Assembly (NCBI GenBank): GCA_030066045.1
Contig: JASJCJ010000011.1
Span: 1 to 51,874, forward strand
Direction of reading: 5' to 3'
DNA length: 51,874 bases
Source: Calothrix sp. MO_167.B12
GTDB taxonomy: Bacteria; Cyanobacteriota; Cyanobacteriia; Cyanobacteriales; Nostocaceae
In this document: positions 26,266 through 34,201 of the stretch, piece by piece
How positions within the stretch are numbered: the stretch's first letter is position 1
Layout of the letters: every line of letters begins with the position of its first letter
The notes under the pieces: model-generated
Told to the model about the DNA's origin: nothing
The model's database searches: none
The model's input: the letters and a program-made list of their open reading frames with translations, nothing else
Position numbers and translations under genes: made by a program

Positions 26266-27104
26266 CTTGGATCGTTGGACATTTATTAGCTACAGCAATT
26301 GGTATTAGCCTGGGTTTAATTGGTGGGGGTGGTTCAATTTTAGCCGTACCCATCCTAGTTTATATCATGGGCATACCACCAAAATCTGCGATCGCTATGA
26401 GTTTGGCAATTGTCGGAACTGTGAGTTTGCTGGGGGTGCTTCCTCACTGGAAACTGGGCAATGTACGGTTAAAAACTGCTGCCATGTTTGGTTTATCAAC
26501 TATGTTAGGGGCATATTTAGGAGCAAAAATAGCTACTCTACCGGCGGTTACGGGTACGGTACAAATGCTGTTGTTTGCCATTATGATGCTACTGGCGGCA
26601 GTATTTATGATTCGTAAACATACCCAATCAGAACCACCACCAATTGCAAGTGTGGATTTAGAATTATATCCCCAACCAGTATGTAAATATTGCTGGTTGT
26701 GGTTACTAACAGAAGGGATTGGGGTAGGTATGATCACCGGCTTAGTGGGAGTGGGAGGAGGTTTTGCCATTGTCCCTGCCTTGGTTTTATTGGCAAAAGT
26801 GCCGATGAAACAAGCAATTGGTACATCCTTATTGGTAATTGTCCTCAATTCCCTGGCGGGATTTATTGGTTACTTTGGCACTGTTCCTCTGGAAATTAAT
26901 CTCATGGTTTCCTTTATCCTTGCTGCTAGTTTAGGCATAGTTGTCGGTGCTTACCTAGTTAAGTTTGTCAAAGCAAGGCAATTACAAAAAGGCTTTGGTT
27001 ACTTCCTTCTAGTCATGGCAGCTTTTATCTTTTGGCAAAACTGGGACAAAATCCAGTCTCCCAGAAACAGCATTTATCCTGAGCAATTAATAATGAAATC
27101 ATGA
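26262..27104 (+). CDS. TauE/SafE family anion exporter
   Basis: Integral membrane protein of the TauE/SafE (PF01925) family, whose members export sulfite, sulfoacetate and related anions. The 280 residues hold about eight hydrophobic segments and the duplicated family signature: '[43 protein letters not shown]' in the first half and '[53 protein letters not shown]' in the second. It overlaps the DUF3122 gene and the hydrogenase small-subunit gene by 4 bases each (ATGA junctions). Sulfite export would fit the upstream persulfide dioxygenase. Confidence 0.9.
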   Translation: MTWIVGHLLATAIGISLGLIGGGGSILAVPILVYIMGIPPKSAIAMSLAIVGTVSLLGVLPHWKLGNVRLKTAAMFGLSTMLGAYLGAKIATLPAVTGTVQMLLFAIMMLLAAVFMIRKHTQSEPPPIASVDLELYPQPVCKYCWLWLLTEGIGVGMITGLVGVGGGFAIVPALVLLAKVPMKQAIGTSLLVIVLNSLAGFIGYFGTVPLEINLMVSFILAASLGIVVGAYLVKFVKARQLQKGFGYFLLVMAAFIFWQNWDKIQSPRNSIYPEQLIMKS

Positions 27105-27889
27105 AAACCACAGATAAACAGAAACCAAAACTTGCCGTCTGGAAATTTGCGTCCTGTGATGGCTGTCAATTAAGTTTATTAGATTGTGAAGATGAATTAC
27201 TTGCCTTAGCGGATACCGTAGAAATAGCCAACTTTGCCGAAGCATCCAGTGCCATAATTAAAGGGCCCTATGACCTATCCCTAGTAGAGGGTTCCATTAC
27301 CACAGCCCATGATGCCGAACGCATTCAAAAAGTCAGGCAGATTTCCAAATATTTAGTGACTATTGGAGCCTGTGCCACGGCGGGGGGTATCCAAGCGTTA
27401 CGCAATTTCAGCGATGTGAAAGAATTTACCTCTATTGTGTACGCCCACCCAGAATATATTAAAACATTAAGTGAATCTACTGCGATCGCTGACCATGTCG
27501 CTGTAGATTTTGAATTGCGGGGATGCCCCATTAATAAGTACCAATTACTAGAGGTAATCAGTGCTTTTCTCCACCAACGCAAACCCAATGTGCCCACGGA
27601 AAGTGTCTGTATGGAATGTAAGCGTCGTGGTAATATTTGCGTCATGGTTGCCCACGGTACCCCTTGTATGGGACCTGTTACCCACGCTGGTTGTGGGGCA
27701 TTATGTCCATCATATAACCGGGGTTGTTATGGCTGCTATGGTCCAATGGAAAGCCCCAATCCTCAATCCTTAAGTACTTGGTGGCAGCAGCATTTGGGAG
27801 TACAGGAGCTTGACCTAGTACGTTCCTACCGCACCTTCAACACCAACGCCCCAGCATTTTCCCAGGAGAGCGATCGCTATGAACAATAA
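27101..27889 (+). CDS. hydD: [NiFe] hydrogenase small subunit, group 3b-like (HydD type)
   Basis: The electron-transfer subunit of a cytoplasmic [NiFe] hydrogenase. The 262-residue protein has proximal cluster ligands '[15 protein letters not shown]' (Cys 19 and 22), '[15 protein letters not shown]' and '[15 protein letters not shown]'. The C-terminal part carries two further Cys sets, '[48 protein letters not shown]', as in the delta subunits of archaeal sulfhydrogenases. This makes it longer than HoxY of the bidirectional cyanobacterial enzyme (about 180 residues) and lacks the Tat signal of HupS. It overlaps TauE by 4 bases and the large subunit by 11. The expected beta and gamma (FeS, flavin) subunit genes are not adjacent. 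Confidence 0.88.
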   Translation: MKTTDKQKPKLAVWKFASCDGCQLSLLDCEDELLALADTVEIANFAEASSAIIKGPYDLSLVEGSITTAHDAERIQKVRQISKYLVTIGACATAGGIQALRNFSDVKEFTSIVYAHPEYIKTLSESTAIADHVAVDFELRGCPINKYQLLEVISAFLHQRKPNVPTESVCMECKRRGNICVMVAHGTPCMGPVTHAGCGALCPSYNRGCYGCYGPMESPNPQSLSTWWQQHLGVQELDLVRSYRTFNTNAPAFSQESDRYEQ

Positions 27890-29168
27890 GACTATCAAAG
27901 TTGATTACCTGGCTCGCGTCGAAGGAGAGGGCGCGATGTACGTAAAAATTCGGAATAACCAGGTACAAGATGTACAGTTCAAAATCTTTGAACCACCCCG
28001 TTTTTTTGAAGCATTTCTCCGGGATAGACAATACAGCGAAGCTCCTGATATTACCGCCCGCATCTGTGGTATTTGTCCCATTGCTTACATGATGGGTGCG
28101 GTACACGCTATGGAAGATATTTTTGGTGTTAAAGCTACAGGTACTATTCGGGATCTACGTAGATTAATTTACTGTGGGGAATGGATAGAAAGTCACAGCT
28201 TACATATGTTTATGCTCCATGCTCCGGACTTCCTGGGCTACCATAGTGCCATTGAGATGGCAAAGGATTATCCCGATATTGTCCAACGGGGACTGAGACT
28301 GAAAAAAATCGGCAATCGGATTATGTCCTTGGTGGGAGGTAGGGAAGTTCACCCCATCAATGTACGGGTGGGTGGATTTTATAAAGTGCCGAGTCCCAAA
28401 GACTTACAAGCCTTGGTCGAGGACCTGGAATGGGCTAGTGATGCGGCGGAAGAAACGGTGCGCTGGTTAGCAACTTTACCCTTCCCAGAGTTTGCCCCAG
28501 ATTATGAATTTGTCGCCTTACACCACCCAGATGAGTATCCCCTCAACGAAGGGCGATTAATATCAAATAAAGGACTGGATATCCCCATTAATCAATTTTA
28601 CGACCATATTCAAGAACAACATCAGCCCCATTCCACCGCCCTACATTCCATCCTCAAAGAACGGGGTAACTACTTTGTTGGTCCCCTAGCACGTTACAAT
28701 CTGAACTTTGCCCAACTCACCCCCCGCGCCCAAGCAGTAGCTCAGGATATTGGCTTGGGTGACGGTTGCCGGAACCCCTTTCAAAGTATTATTATCCGTG
28801 GCATTGAAGTATTATTTGCCGCCGAAGAAGCTTTACGGATCATTGCAGCTTACCAAATGCCAGACAAACCCGTGATAGATTATACAGTTAAAGCCGGAAT
28901 CGGTCATGGTTGCACGGAAGCACCCCGTGGTATTTGTTACCATCGCTATGAACTTGATGGGCAAGGTAATATACTTGATGCTAGGATTGCTCCCCCCACA
29001 TCCCAAAACCAATCCACCATTGAAAAAGACTTGTGGCAATTTGTAGAACAGCGGATAGATTTAGCAGATGAAAAATTGCAATTGCAATGCGAGCAGGTGA
29101 TTCGCAATTACGATCCCTGTATTTCCTGTTCTACCCATTTTCTCAAGCTGAAGGTTGATAGACTTTGA
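27879..29168 (+). CDS. hydA: [NiFe] hydrogenase large subunit, group 3b-like (HydA type)
   Basis: Carries the Ni-Fe active site. The 429-residue protein has the N-terminal '[13 protein letters not shown]', L1 '[11 protein letters not shown]' (Cys 63 and 66) and C-terminal L2 'DPCISCSTH' (Cys 414 and 417, His 420). Nine residues follow the His (FLKLKVDRL), the peptide a maturation protease would remove, so the enzyme needs cleavage; a matching protease is encoded 1 kb downstream. '[25 protein letters not shown]' is the conserved region close to the active site. Group 3b enzymes couple H2 to NADP(H) and, in archaea, can reduce sulfur or polysulfide. Here the diaphorase partners are missing, so the electron partner is unknown. 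Confidence 0.92.
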   Translation: MNNKTIKVDYLARVEGEGAMYVKIRNNQVQDVQFKIFEPPRFFEAFLRDRQYSEAPDITARICGICPIAYMMGAVHAMEDIFGVKATGTIRDLRRLIYCGEWIESHSLHMFMLHAPDFLGYHSAIEMAKDYPDIVQRGLRLKKIGNRIMSLVGGREVHPINVRVGGFYKVPSPKDLQALVEDLEWASDAAEETVRWLATLPFPEFAPDYEFVALHHPDEYPLNEGRLISNKGLDIPINQFYDHIQEQHQPHSTALHSILKERGNYFVGPLARYNLNFAQLTPRAQAVAQDIGLGDGCRNPFQSIIIRGIEVLFAAEEALRIIAAYQMPDKPVIDYTVKAGIGHGCTEAPRGICYHRYELDGQGNILDARIAPPTSQNQSTIEKDLWQFVEQRIDLADEKLQLQCEQVIRNYDPCISCSTHFLKLKVDRL

Positions 29169-29828
29169 CAAGAAGAAAAGGGCAAGGGGAAAATATTTGC
29201 ACCTAGCAATGAGACTTATACCGAACTCAGGTTAATTAAGACGGTAGACACAATTAACCATCTCATAACACTTGTCAACAATATCATTGTTACAATACAA
29301 CTAGTGGTTCGTCCCATTAGTTCTGATAGGTAAATAATTGTAGTGGGAGCGTCTCGCTCCTTGCTGTAGCGGGTTTTCCGGGCCGCACTACAGTAGCGGG
29401 CTGTCCGGCCAGCACTACAGCTGCCCTTCAAAATTAATAGGACAAAGTACTAGTATAACTTGGCGGAAATAAAACTACCATTGATCAAAAGTCAAAAATA
29501 AAGTACAGATTTATTTGTGATTTTTAACTTACCCATGGGAGGTTGCACCCTGCGCGTCTATAACCGAAAAATAGGCTAGATACAAGTCCCCGGATTTGTC
29601 CGTAGAGAAAAATAAGCGGTTCTATAATTGTTTCCAGCCTCTGGGTTTTAGACATGAGTTCACGACTCGCGCGTTCCCGAGCCAGTCCGTTGGGCGGCTA
29701 CGCCGACTTGTAGGAACTGGCGTTTGCGACTGTCGTCGTCGCGGGGTCGCTCGTCAATCCAAAATCTAAAATCCAAAATCCAAAATTGATTGACTTCCGC
29801 CCATCGGTCATAGCTGCAAAGGATAGGT
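29169..29828. repeat. 660-bp gene-free region between hydrogenase and kaiB-like genes, repeat-filled
   Basis: 'ttataccgaactcaggttaatta' near 29217 is dispersed (also near 6131). 29300-29454 is an element with imperfect ACTAGTGGTTCGTCCCATTAG / inverse ends around a GTAGTG-type palindrome; one end also occurs at 205-231. About 29535-29610 resembles sequence after psb28. About 29660-29755 is a GC-rich palindromic repeat and 29757-29785 is a 'ccaaaat(c/t)' tandem array. AAAGGATAGGT before 29829 is the ribosome site of the next gene. The gap looks inserted into a once tighter cluster. Confidence 0.6.
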
Positions 29829-30170
29829 ATGAACAGCTCAGAAGCAAATGATCAGTTTATTCACAACTCTGAAGATTTATTTGATATTTTGTCTAACATT
29901 GAGTTAGACAAATATGTAATGCGTTTGTATATTTCTCAGAAGAGTGAGACATCTGTACGCGCTATGCATAATATCAAGCAATTATGCGAAGAAAAATTGC
30001 CAGGACGTTACGAACTAGAAGTCATTGATATTCACCAACAACCAGAGCGTTTAGAGGAAGATCGTATTTTTGCCATTCCCACACTAATCAAGGAACTTCC
30101 CCCACCCATCCAAAAACTGATTGGTGATATGACAGATAGAGAACAATTAATTTCTTCGTTGGATCTGTGA
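29829..30170 (+). CDS. KaiB-like thioredoxin-fold protein
   Basis: A 113-residue protein. After a 25-residue acidic lead comes a KaiB domain: 'KYVMRLYISQKSETSVRAMHNIKQLCEEKLPGRYELEVIDIHQQPERLEEDRIFAIPTLIKELPPPIQKLIGDMTDREQLISSLDL'. The 'YELEVIDIHQQP', 'EEDRIFAIPTLIKELPPP' and 'IGDMTDRE' blocks match clock KaiB well, but it stops at LDL, so the short acidic KaiB tail is absent. KaiA and KaiC are not nearby, so it is a paralogue rather than the clock gene. Its stop overlaps the GTG start of the hydrogenase maturation protease (GTGA), implying co-translation and a role tied to the hydrogenase. It may bind a KaiC-like or sensor partner; that is inference. Confidence 0.88.
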   Translation: MNSSEANDQFIHNSEDLFDILSNIELDKYVMRLYISQKSETSVRAMHNIKQLCEEKLPGRYELEVIDIHQQPERLEEDRIFAIPTLIKELPPPIQKLIGDMTDREQLISSLDL

Positions 30171-30652
30171 TTGGTAATTTAGGAGCGGCTCGAATCATCC
30201 TCATTGGCATTGGTAACGAATTTCGCCATGATGATGGTGTTGGTTTAGCGATCGCTCGTCAACTCCAACCAAAATTCCCCCCACATATTACCATCACAGA
30301 GGCATCTGGTGAAGGGGCAGGGCTAATGGAAATGTGGCAAGATGCAGAAATAGTCTATCTTTTTGATGCAGTCCAGTCAGGAGATAAATTAGGAACAATT
30401 CATCGTTTGGATGCACAAAAACAGTCAATTCCCACCAAATTCTTTAATTATTCTACCCATGCCTTCAGTGTGGCGGAAGCAATTGAATTAGCACGCACCC
30501 TCAATCAATTACCAGCACAACTGATTATTTACGGTGTGGAAGGAAAGAATTTTACCTCAGGAGTGGGACTTTCTCCGGAGGTGGAACAAGCAGCAATAGA
30601 AGTGGTGGAACGGGTATGTTTAGAATTTAGAATTGAGAATTTAGAATCATAG
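30167..30652 (+). CDS. Hydrogenase maturation protease (HycI/HoxW family)
   Basis: Nickel-dependent checking endopeptidase that removes the C-terminal peptide of a hydrogenase large subunit. The 161-residue protein has the family's 'ILIGIGNEFRHDDGVGLAIARQL' (first Ni ligand position, 'NEFRHDDGVG', Asp near residue 25), 'DAVQSGDKLGTIHRL' (second acidic ligand) and 'STHAFSVAEAIELARTL' (His ligand), then 'LIIYGVEGKNFTSGVGLSPEVEQAA'. The GTG start overlaps the kaiB-like stop by 4 bases. Its most likely client is the large subunit encoded 1 kb upstream, whose nine-residue tail needs removal. The final residues 'FRIENLES' stem from a TTTAGAATT repeat. Confidence 0.92.
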   Translation: MIGNLGAARIILIGIGNEFRHDDGVGLAIARQLQPKFPPHITITEASGEGAGLMEMWQDAEIVYLFDAVQSGDKLGTIHRLDAQKQSIPTKFFNYSTHAFSVAEAIELARTLNQLPAQLIIYGVEGKNFTSGVGLSPEVEQAAIEVVERVCLEFRIENLES

Positions 30653-31014
30653 CGCTACGTGACTAGGTTAGGACATTTTTTAGAGCTACAACCCTTGATT
30701 CGTAAGCTTATTACTTATTACTCCTTCGGAGTGAATCCTTCGGATACGCTTCGCGAGCGCCATTTGCTTTATGCCGGGGAACCCGTCCACCGCAATGGCT
30801 CACTTATTACTTATTACTTGCGCGTAGCACTATATGACTTATCCCAGAGGTCTAATTTGTGGCTGGAAATCTTTGCTTGGTGTGGGTAGTTCCGGGAAAT
30901 TATAGGGATTTTCACTTGGATTAAATACAGTCTTGTGGGATGGGTATCTCTGCCCGTAGTAATTTCACGATTCCTTTTGTATTTTACTCAATCGAAAACC
31001 GCTATAAATGTGGT
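30653..31014. repeat. Intergenic region with inverted copy of a dispersed palindromic repeat
   Basis: About 30727-30812 ('cggagtgaatccttcggatacgcttcgcgagcgccatttgctttatgccggggaacccgtccaccgcaatggctca') is the inverse of 13502-13622, edged on both sides by TTATTAC heptamers. 'ggttaggacatt' near 30665 recurs at 33939. This marks the boundary with the minus-strand cluster that follows; the two gene sets converge here. Confidence 0.65.
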
Positions 31015-32151
31015 TTAACCAATTTGCAGGGGTTCGCCAAACAAATACTTATCCAACCCCGACCCAGCACTCAGTCGTGATGGGGGATGAAAAGCCAGAG
31101 CACGTGCAGATGCAAGAAGGTAAGCGACTTCAGGTGATTTGACAAAAGCCATCCCACCTAATAGTTCTGCAGCACCCATCGCAACACGCTCAATAACATT
31201 CTGCACGAAATAACGTACAAATATTGCTTGTGCGACTAAGTCATCACGCTTTTCATCATTTGTGATCGAACAAGCTAGACCCTGAAGTGCAGACATCGCA
31301 CCCTCTAACTCGGTTGCAAGTGCAACACGCTCCGAAGGTATTCCTCTATTAGCTATAAAGCAACGCTCAACTAAAGAGCTGCTAATGCCAAGATATGCAG
31401 CACAAGCCAATAGTTCAAACCAAATAAATGACCGAGCCACTACCTGATCGAACCTACTTGGAGCGCCCATATTATAGATATTTTCTTCAGGCACATAAAC
31501 TTCATTAAGTATAACTTCATGGCTTTCCGTACCCGTAAGAGCCAAGCTTTTCCAAAAGGGGCGACGTTCTATTCCTGGAGAATCAGCTGGTATGACCACT
31601 AATGCGATTTCATCTGGTTGACCATCTGCTGTTGGGAGCATGACACTCGCAGTCATCAAACCCATCGACATAGACAAAGTACAGGGTTTTTTGCTCCCGT
31701 TAATGACTAAACCACCAGAAACAGGCTTAACCTGCATATGTGATTTAAAGATGCTACTGCCTGTTCGTCCCTCGGCAAAACCAGAAGAGAAATAGAGGTT
31801 GTGTTTTGCAACACGCTTGAATAAATCAAAATCTGACGATTCAGGCATCATTTCCTGAATGATAGCTACTGTAAAATGATGCATAGTGGCTGCAACTGCC
31901 AGTGAAGGAGAGCGACTCCCAAGTGCACGTTGAATTTGGATCGCGTGGAGTGGCGTTACTTGCATACCTCCATATTGTGCAGGTATTAATAGCCTAGGAC
32001 CACCAAATTGACCAAAAAGTTTGATTGTTGGATTCGCTTGATTGCTTGAATTATTTTGATTTTCCCTCTCCATCAAAGGAATTTTTACAAGGTCTTCGTC
32101 CAATCCTGGGAAAAATTTTTCGAGTGTTGTTCGTTCTTTAGCTAAAAACAT
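31015..32151 (-). CDS. Acyl-CoA dehydrogenase-like flavoprotein
   Basis: The 378-residue protein has the acyl-CoA dehydrogenase fold: an N-terminal helical part ('LLIPAQYGGMQVTPLHAIQIQRALGSRSPSLAVAATMHHF'), a middle beta-domain ('FSSGFAEGRTGSSIFKSHMQVKPVSGGLVINGSKKPCTLS') with the FAD-contacting region, and a C-terminal helical domain ('ELLACAAYLGISSSLVERCF', 'MGAAELLGGMAFVKSPEVAYLLASARALAFHPPSR'). I do not see the usual catalytic Glu in a family motif near the end, so it may catalyse a different oxidation, as in several biosynthetic or DszC-like relatives. It lies downstream of the chorismate mutase gene on the same strand, 71 bases away, and its substrate is probably a pathway intermediate. 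Confidence 0.75.
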   Translation of the reverse strand: MFLAKERTTLEKFFPGLDEDLVKIPLMERENQNNSSNQANPTIKLFGQFGGPRLLIPAQYGGMQVTPLHAIQIQRALGSRSPSLAVAATMHHFTVAIIQEMMPESSDFDLFKRVAKHNLYFSSGFAEGRTGSSIFKSHMQVKPVSGGLVINGSKKPCTLSMSMGLMTASVMLPTADGQPDEIALVVIPADSPGIERRPFWKSLALTGTESHEVILNEVYVPEENIYNMGAPSRFDQVVARSFIWFELLACAAYLGISSSLVERCFIANRGIPSERVALATELEGAMSALQGLACSITNDEKRDDLVAQAIFVRYFVQNVIERVAMGAAELLGGMAFVKSPEVAYLLASARALAFHPPSRLSAGSGLDKYLFGEPLQIG

Positions 32152-32222
32152 ATCTTTCCTTCCTTTTTTGTTTGTAAAAAGCTACTGATTTGACCAAATT
32201 ATCCGATCAAAAGATAAGTCAG

Positions 32223-32675
32223 TCATGACTTTGAATAATCGTCAGTATTTGCCAATTCTGGACGCAACATCACAGCACGACGTAAATAAACAGGACGTAA
32301 ACTTCCTTGATGCAAAGGAGTATTTAGATAGATCAATACTCGAATACAATACTCAAGGCTACCTATAACCTTCATCTGCTGTACATCTAGTAGAGGTATT
32401 TGTCCCCAACCGAAACGACCACGTGCTACTGCTGCAGGAAATATCGCATCTAAGTCGGGAGTAACGGAAAAGATGACACTAATTATTTCAGCAGGATTAA
32501 ATCCATTGTTTGTTTCTAAAGCATTCAATAATTCATTTACAGCCTGAGTAATAGCCTCTGCTGAATTTTGTTCTACCGTTATAGCACCTCTAAGTCCACA
32601 TATCTGCAATCCTCCTGACGTTTCTGATAAGCCATTTTTTTGGTGTTTATTTTTCGCAAGTGTCAACTCATTCAT
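32223..32675 (-). CDS. aroH: AroH-class chorismate mutase
   Basis: Converts chorismate to prephenate. The 150-residue protein has an N-terminal extension of about 24 residues, then the AroH fold: 'LQICGLRGAITVEQNSAEAITQAVNELLNALETNNGFNPAEIISVIFSVTPDLDAIFPAAVARG' (active-site Arg in 'LRGAI' and the 'FSVTPDLDAIFPA' loop), 'IPLLDVQQMKVIGSLEYCIRVLIYLNT' (Arg in 'CIRVLI') and 'LRPVYLRRAVMLRPEL'. The gene overlaps the DAHP synthase stop by 4 bases, so the two are co-translated, giving committed flow into prephenate. Primary metabolism rarely needs such a pairing in an accessory cluster. Confidence 0.9.
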   Translation of the reverse strand: MNELTLAKNKHQKNGLSETSGGLQICGLRGAITVEQNSAEAITQAVNELLNALETNNGFNPAEIISVIFSVTPDLDAIFPAAVARGRFGWGQIPLLDVQQMKVIGSLEYCIRVLIYLNTPLHQGSLRPVYLRRAVMLRPELANTDDYSKS

Positions 32676-33772
32676 AATTTTTCGTAGGCAGCTAAAATAA
32701 GATTTTCTGTTTCTGACCAGTCAATACATTTATCTGTAATCGAAACGCCATACTTTAATTGTTCTTTACTAGAAATTTTTTGGTTCCCCTCATATAAATT
32801 AGATTCCAACATCATGCCAACTATTGATGAATTACCATCCATAATTTGTCCGATCACATTTTCAAATACCGAAGCTTGCAATTTATGGTTTTTATTTGAG
32901 TTTCCGTGGCTACAGTCGATCACAATTCTCGGTGGCAAATTGTTTTTTTTCAATTGTTGTTCCACAAATTTTACATTTGCAGCATTGAAGTTAGGCTCGC
33001 TATTACTACCTCGTAAAATAATATGACTGTAAGCATTTCCTCTAGTTTTAAAAATGCTTACCTGTCCAATTTGGTTCATACCTAAAAATTGGTGAGGTAA
33101 TATAGCTGATTGCATAGCATTCAAAGCCACTTGAATGTTTCCATCAGTACTATTCTTAAAGCCCGCAGGCATCGAAAGTCCACTTGCCATTTCCCGATGA
33201 GTTTGTGATTCAGTTGTACGTGCTCCAATTGCAGACCATGTAATAAGTTCACTAATATACTGAGGTACGATGGGATCAAGAACTTCTGTACCAGTAGGTA
33301 ACCCTAATTCAACAATTTTTAAAAGAAGACTACGAGCCTTAAATAAACCCTTTTCGATATCAAAGGAATCATTCAAATCGGGGTCATTAATTAATCCTTT
33401 CCATCCTACAGTTGTTCTAGGTTTTTCAAAGTAAACTCGCATAATAAGCAATAGTTTATCTTTGACTCGTTCAGCAAGATTTTTAAGTTTATGTGAATAC
33501 TCAAGAGCTGCTTCTGTGTCATGTATTGAGCATGGACCTACCACTATCATTTTTCTGCTATCTTGAAAATCTAAGATATGTTTTATTTCTTCTCTGTATT
33601 TCAAAACCGTTTGTTCTGCCAGTTTTGTTAAAGGTAGTCTTGACTTTAATTTATTTGGTGTTAGTATAATTTGCTCATGATTAATATTAGTGTTAATTAT
33701 TTTTTTTCGCGGAGAGCGGATACCATGAATTTTGTGGCATTTAGTATTAGAAATCATATGCATACCATCCAT
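32672..33772 (-). CDS. aroG: 3-deoxy-7-phosphoheptulonate (DAHP) synthase, type I
   Basis: Condenses phosphoenolpyruvate and erythrose 4-phosphate, the first step of the shikimate pathway. The 366-residue protein has the AroG/F/H motifs 'MIVVGPCSIHDTEAALEYSHKL' (residues about 74-95), 'IMRVYFEKPRTTVGWKGLINDPDLNDSFDI' (KPRTT), 'GLPTGTEVLDPIVPQYISELITWSAIGARTTESQTHREMASGLSMPAGFKN' and 'RIVIDCSHGNSNKNH' (metal ligands). The body resembles feedback-regulated AroG, but the N-terminal 38 residues are unlike it. Codons are AT-rich with many AAA/AAT. It is the first gene of the aroG-aroH-acyl-CoA dehydrogenase transcript. A second copy in an accessory cluster suggests a supply of precursor to a specialised product. 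Confidence 0.93.
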   Translation of the reverse strand: MDGMHMISNTKCHKIHGIRSPRKKIINTNINHEQIILTPNKLKSRLPLTKLAEQTVLKYREEIKHILDFQDSRKMIVVGPCSIHDTEAALEYSHKLKNLAERVKDKLLLIMRVYFEKPRTTVGWKGLINDPDLNDSFDIEKGLFKARSLLLKIVELGLPTGTEVLDPIVPQYISELITWSAIGARTTESQTHREMASGLSMPAGFKNSTDGNIQVALNAMQSAILPHQFLGMNQIGQVSIFKTRGNAYSHIILRGSNSEPNFNAANVKFVEQQLKKNNLPPRIVIDCSHGNSNKNHKLQASVFENVIGQIMDGNSSIVGMMLESNLYEGNQKISSKEQLKYGVSITDKCIDWSETENLILAAYEKL

Positions 33773-34201
33773 ATCAACAAGACACTAAATTATTGAATCT
33801 GAGAATCGATTAGCACACTTTGTAAGTTTTTGAGAATTTTAGAACTTATGCAAAAGTAACCTGATTTCGTCGTTATTACGAGAGACAGCAAATAATCTCC
33901 CAAGATGCTGAAATTGCTTTATATAGGACTACACAGTTAGGTTAGGACATTGTTAAATGCATTAGGGATTTCCAAGTTTTAAAATATCCCCACATTAAGG
34001 GCGCACGCAATGCGCCCCTACAGGTTTGCTGGTGTATTTGGGATAATTTATTTTTTGGTATTCCCTTAAACCTATGAACAGTAAACTTATTACTTATTAC
34101 TTGCGCGTAGTGCTATACTTCATCCCAATCGCAGTGACACTTTCAGCATTGCATAAATTCTAAATTTATAGTTCTCACTCTCAATCAATTGATGAGCACA
34201 A
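33773..34201. repeat. Intergenic region, repeats and aroG promoter
   Basis: Holds 'gggcgcacgcaatgcgcccctac' near 33998 (a fragment of the 2820/50165 repeat), 'ttattacttattac' near 34087 and the 'ggttaggacatt' motif at 33939. The aroG promoter should lie at about 33775-33900, but no clear boxes stand out. Confidence 0.5.

Noticed and set aside
27101-29168. Assignment as HoxYH bidirectional or HupSL uptake hydrogenase
   Set aside because: The small subunit is too long for HoxY, has extra cluster Cys like sulfhydrogenase delta, and has no Tat signal like HupS.
29829-30170. Assignment as the circadian clock kaiB gene itself
   Set aside because: No kaiA or kaiC is adjacent, the C-terminal tail is absent, and it is coupled to a hydrogenase protease.
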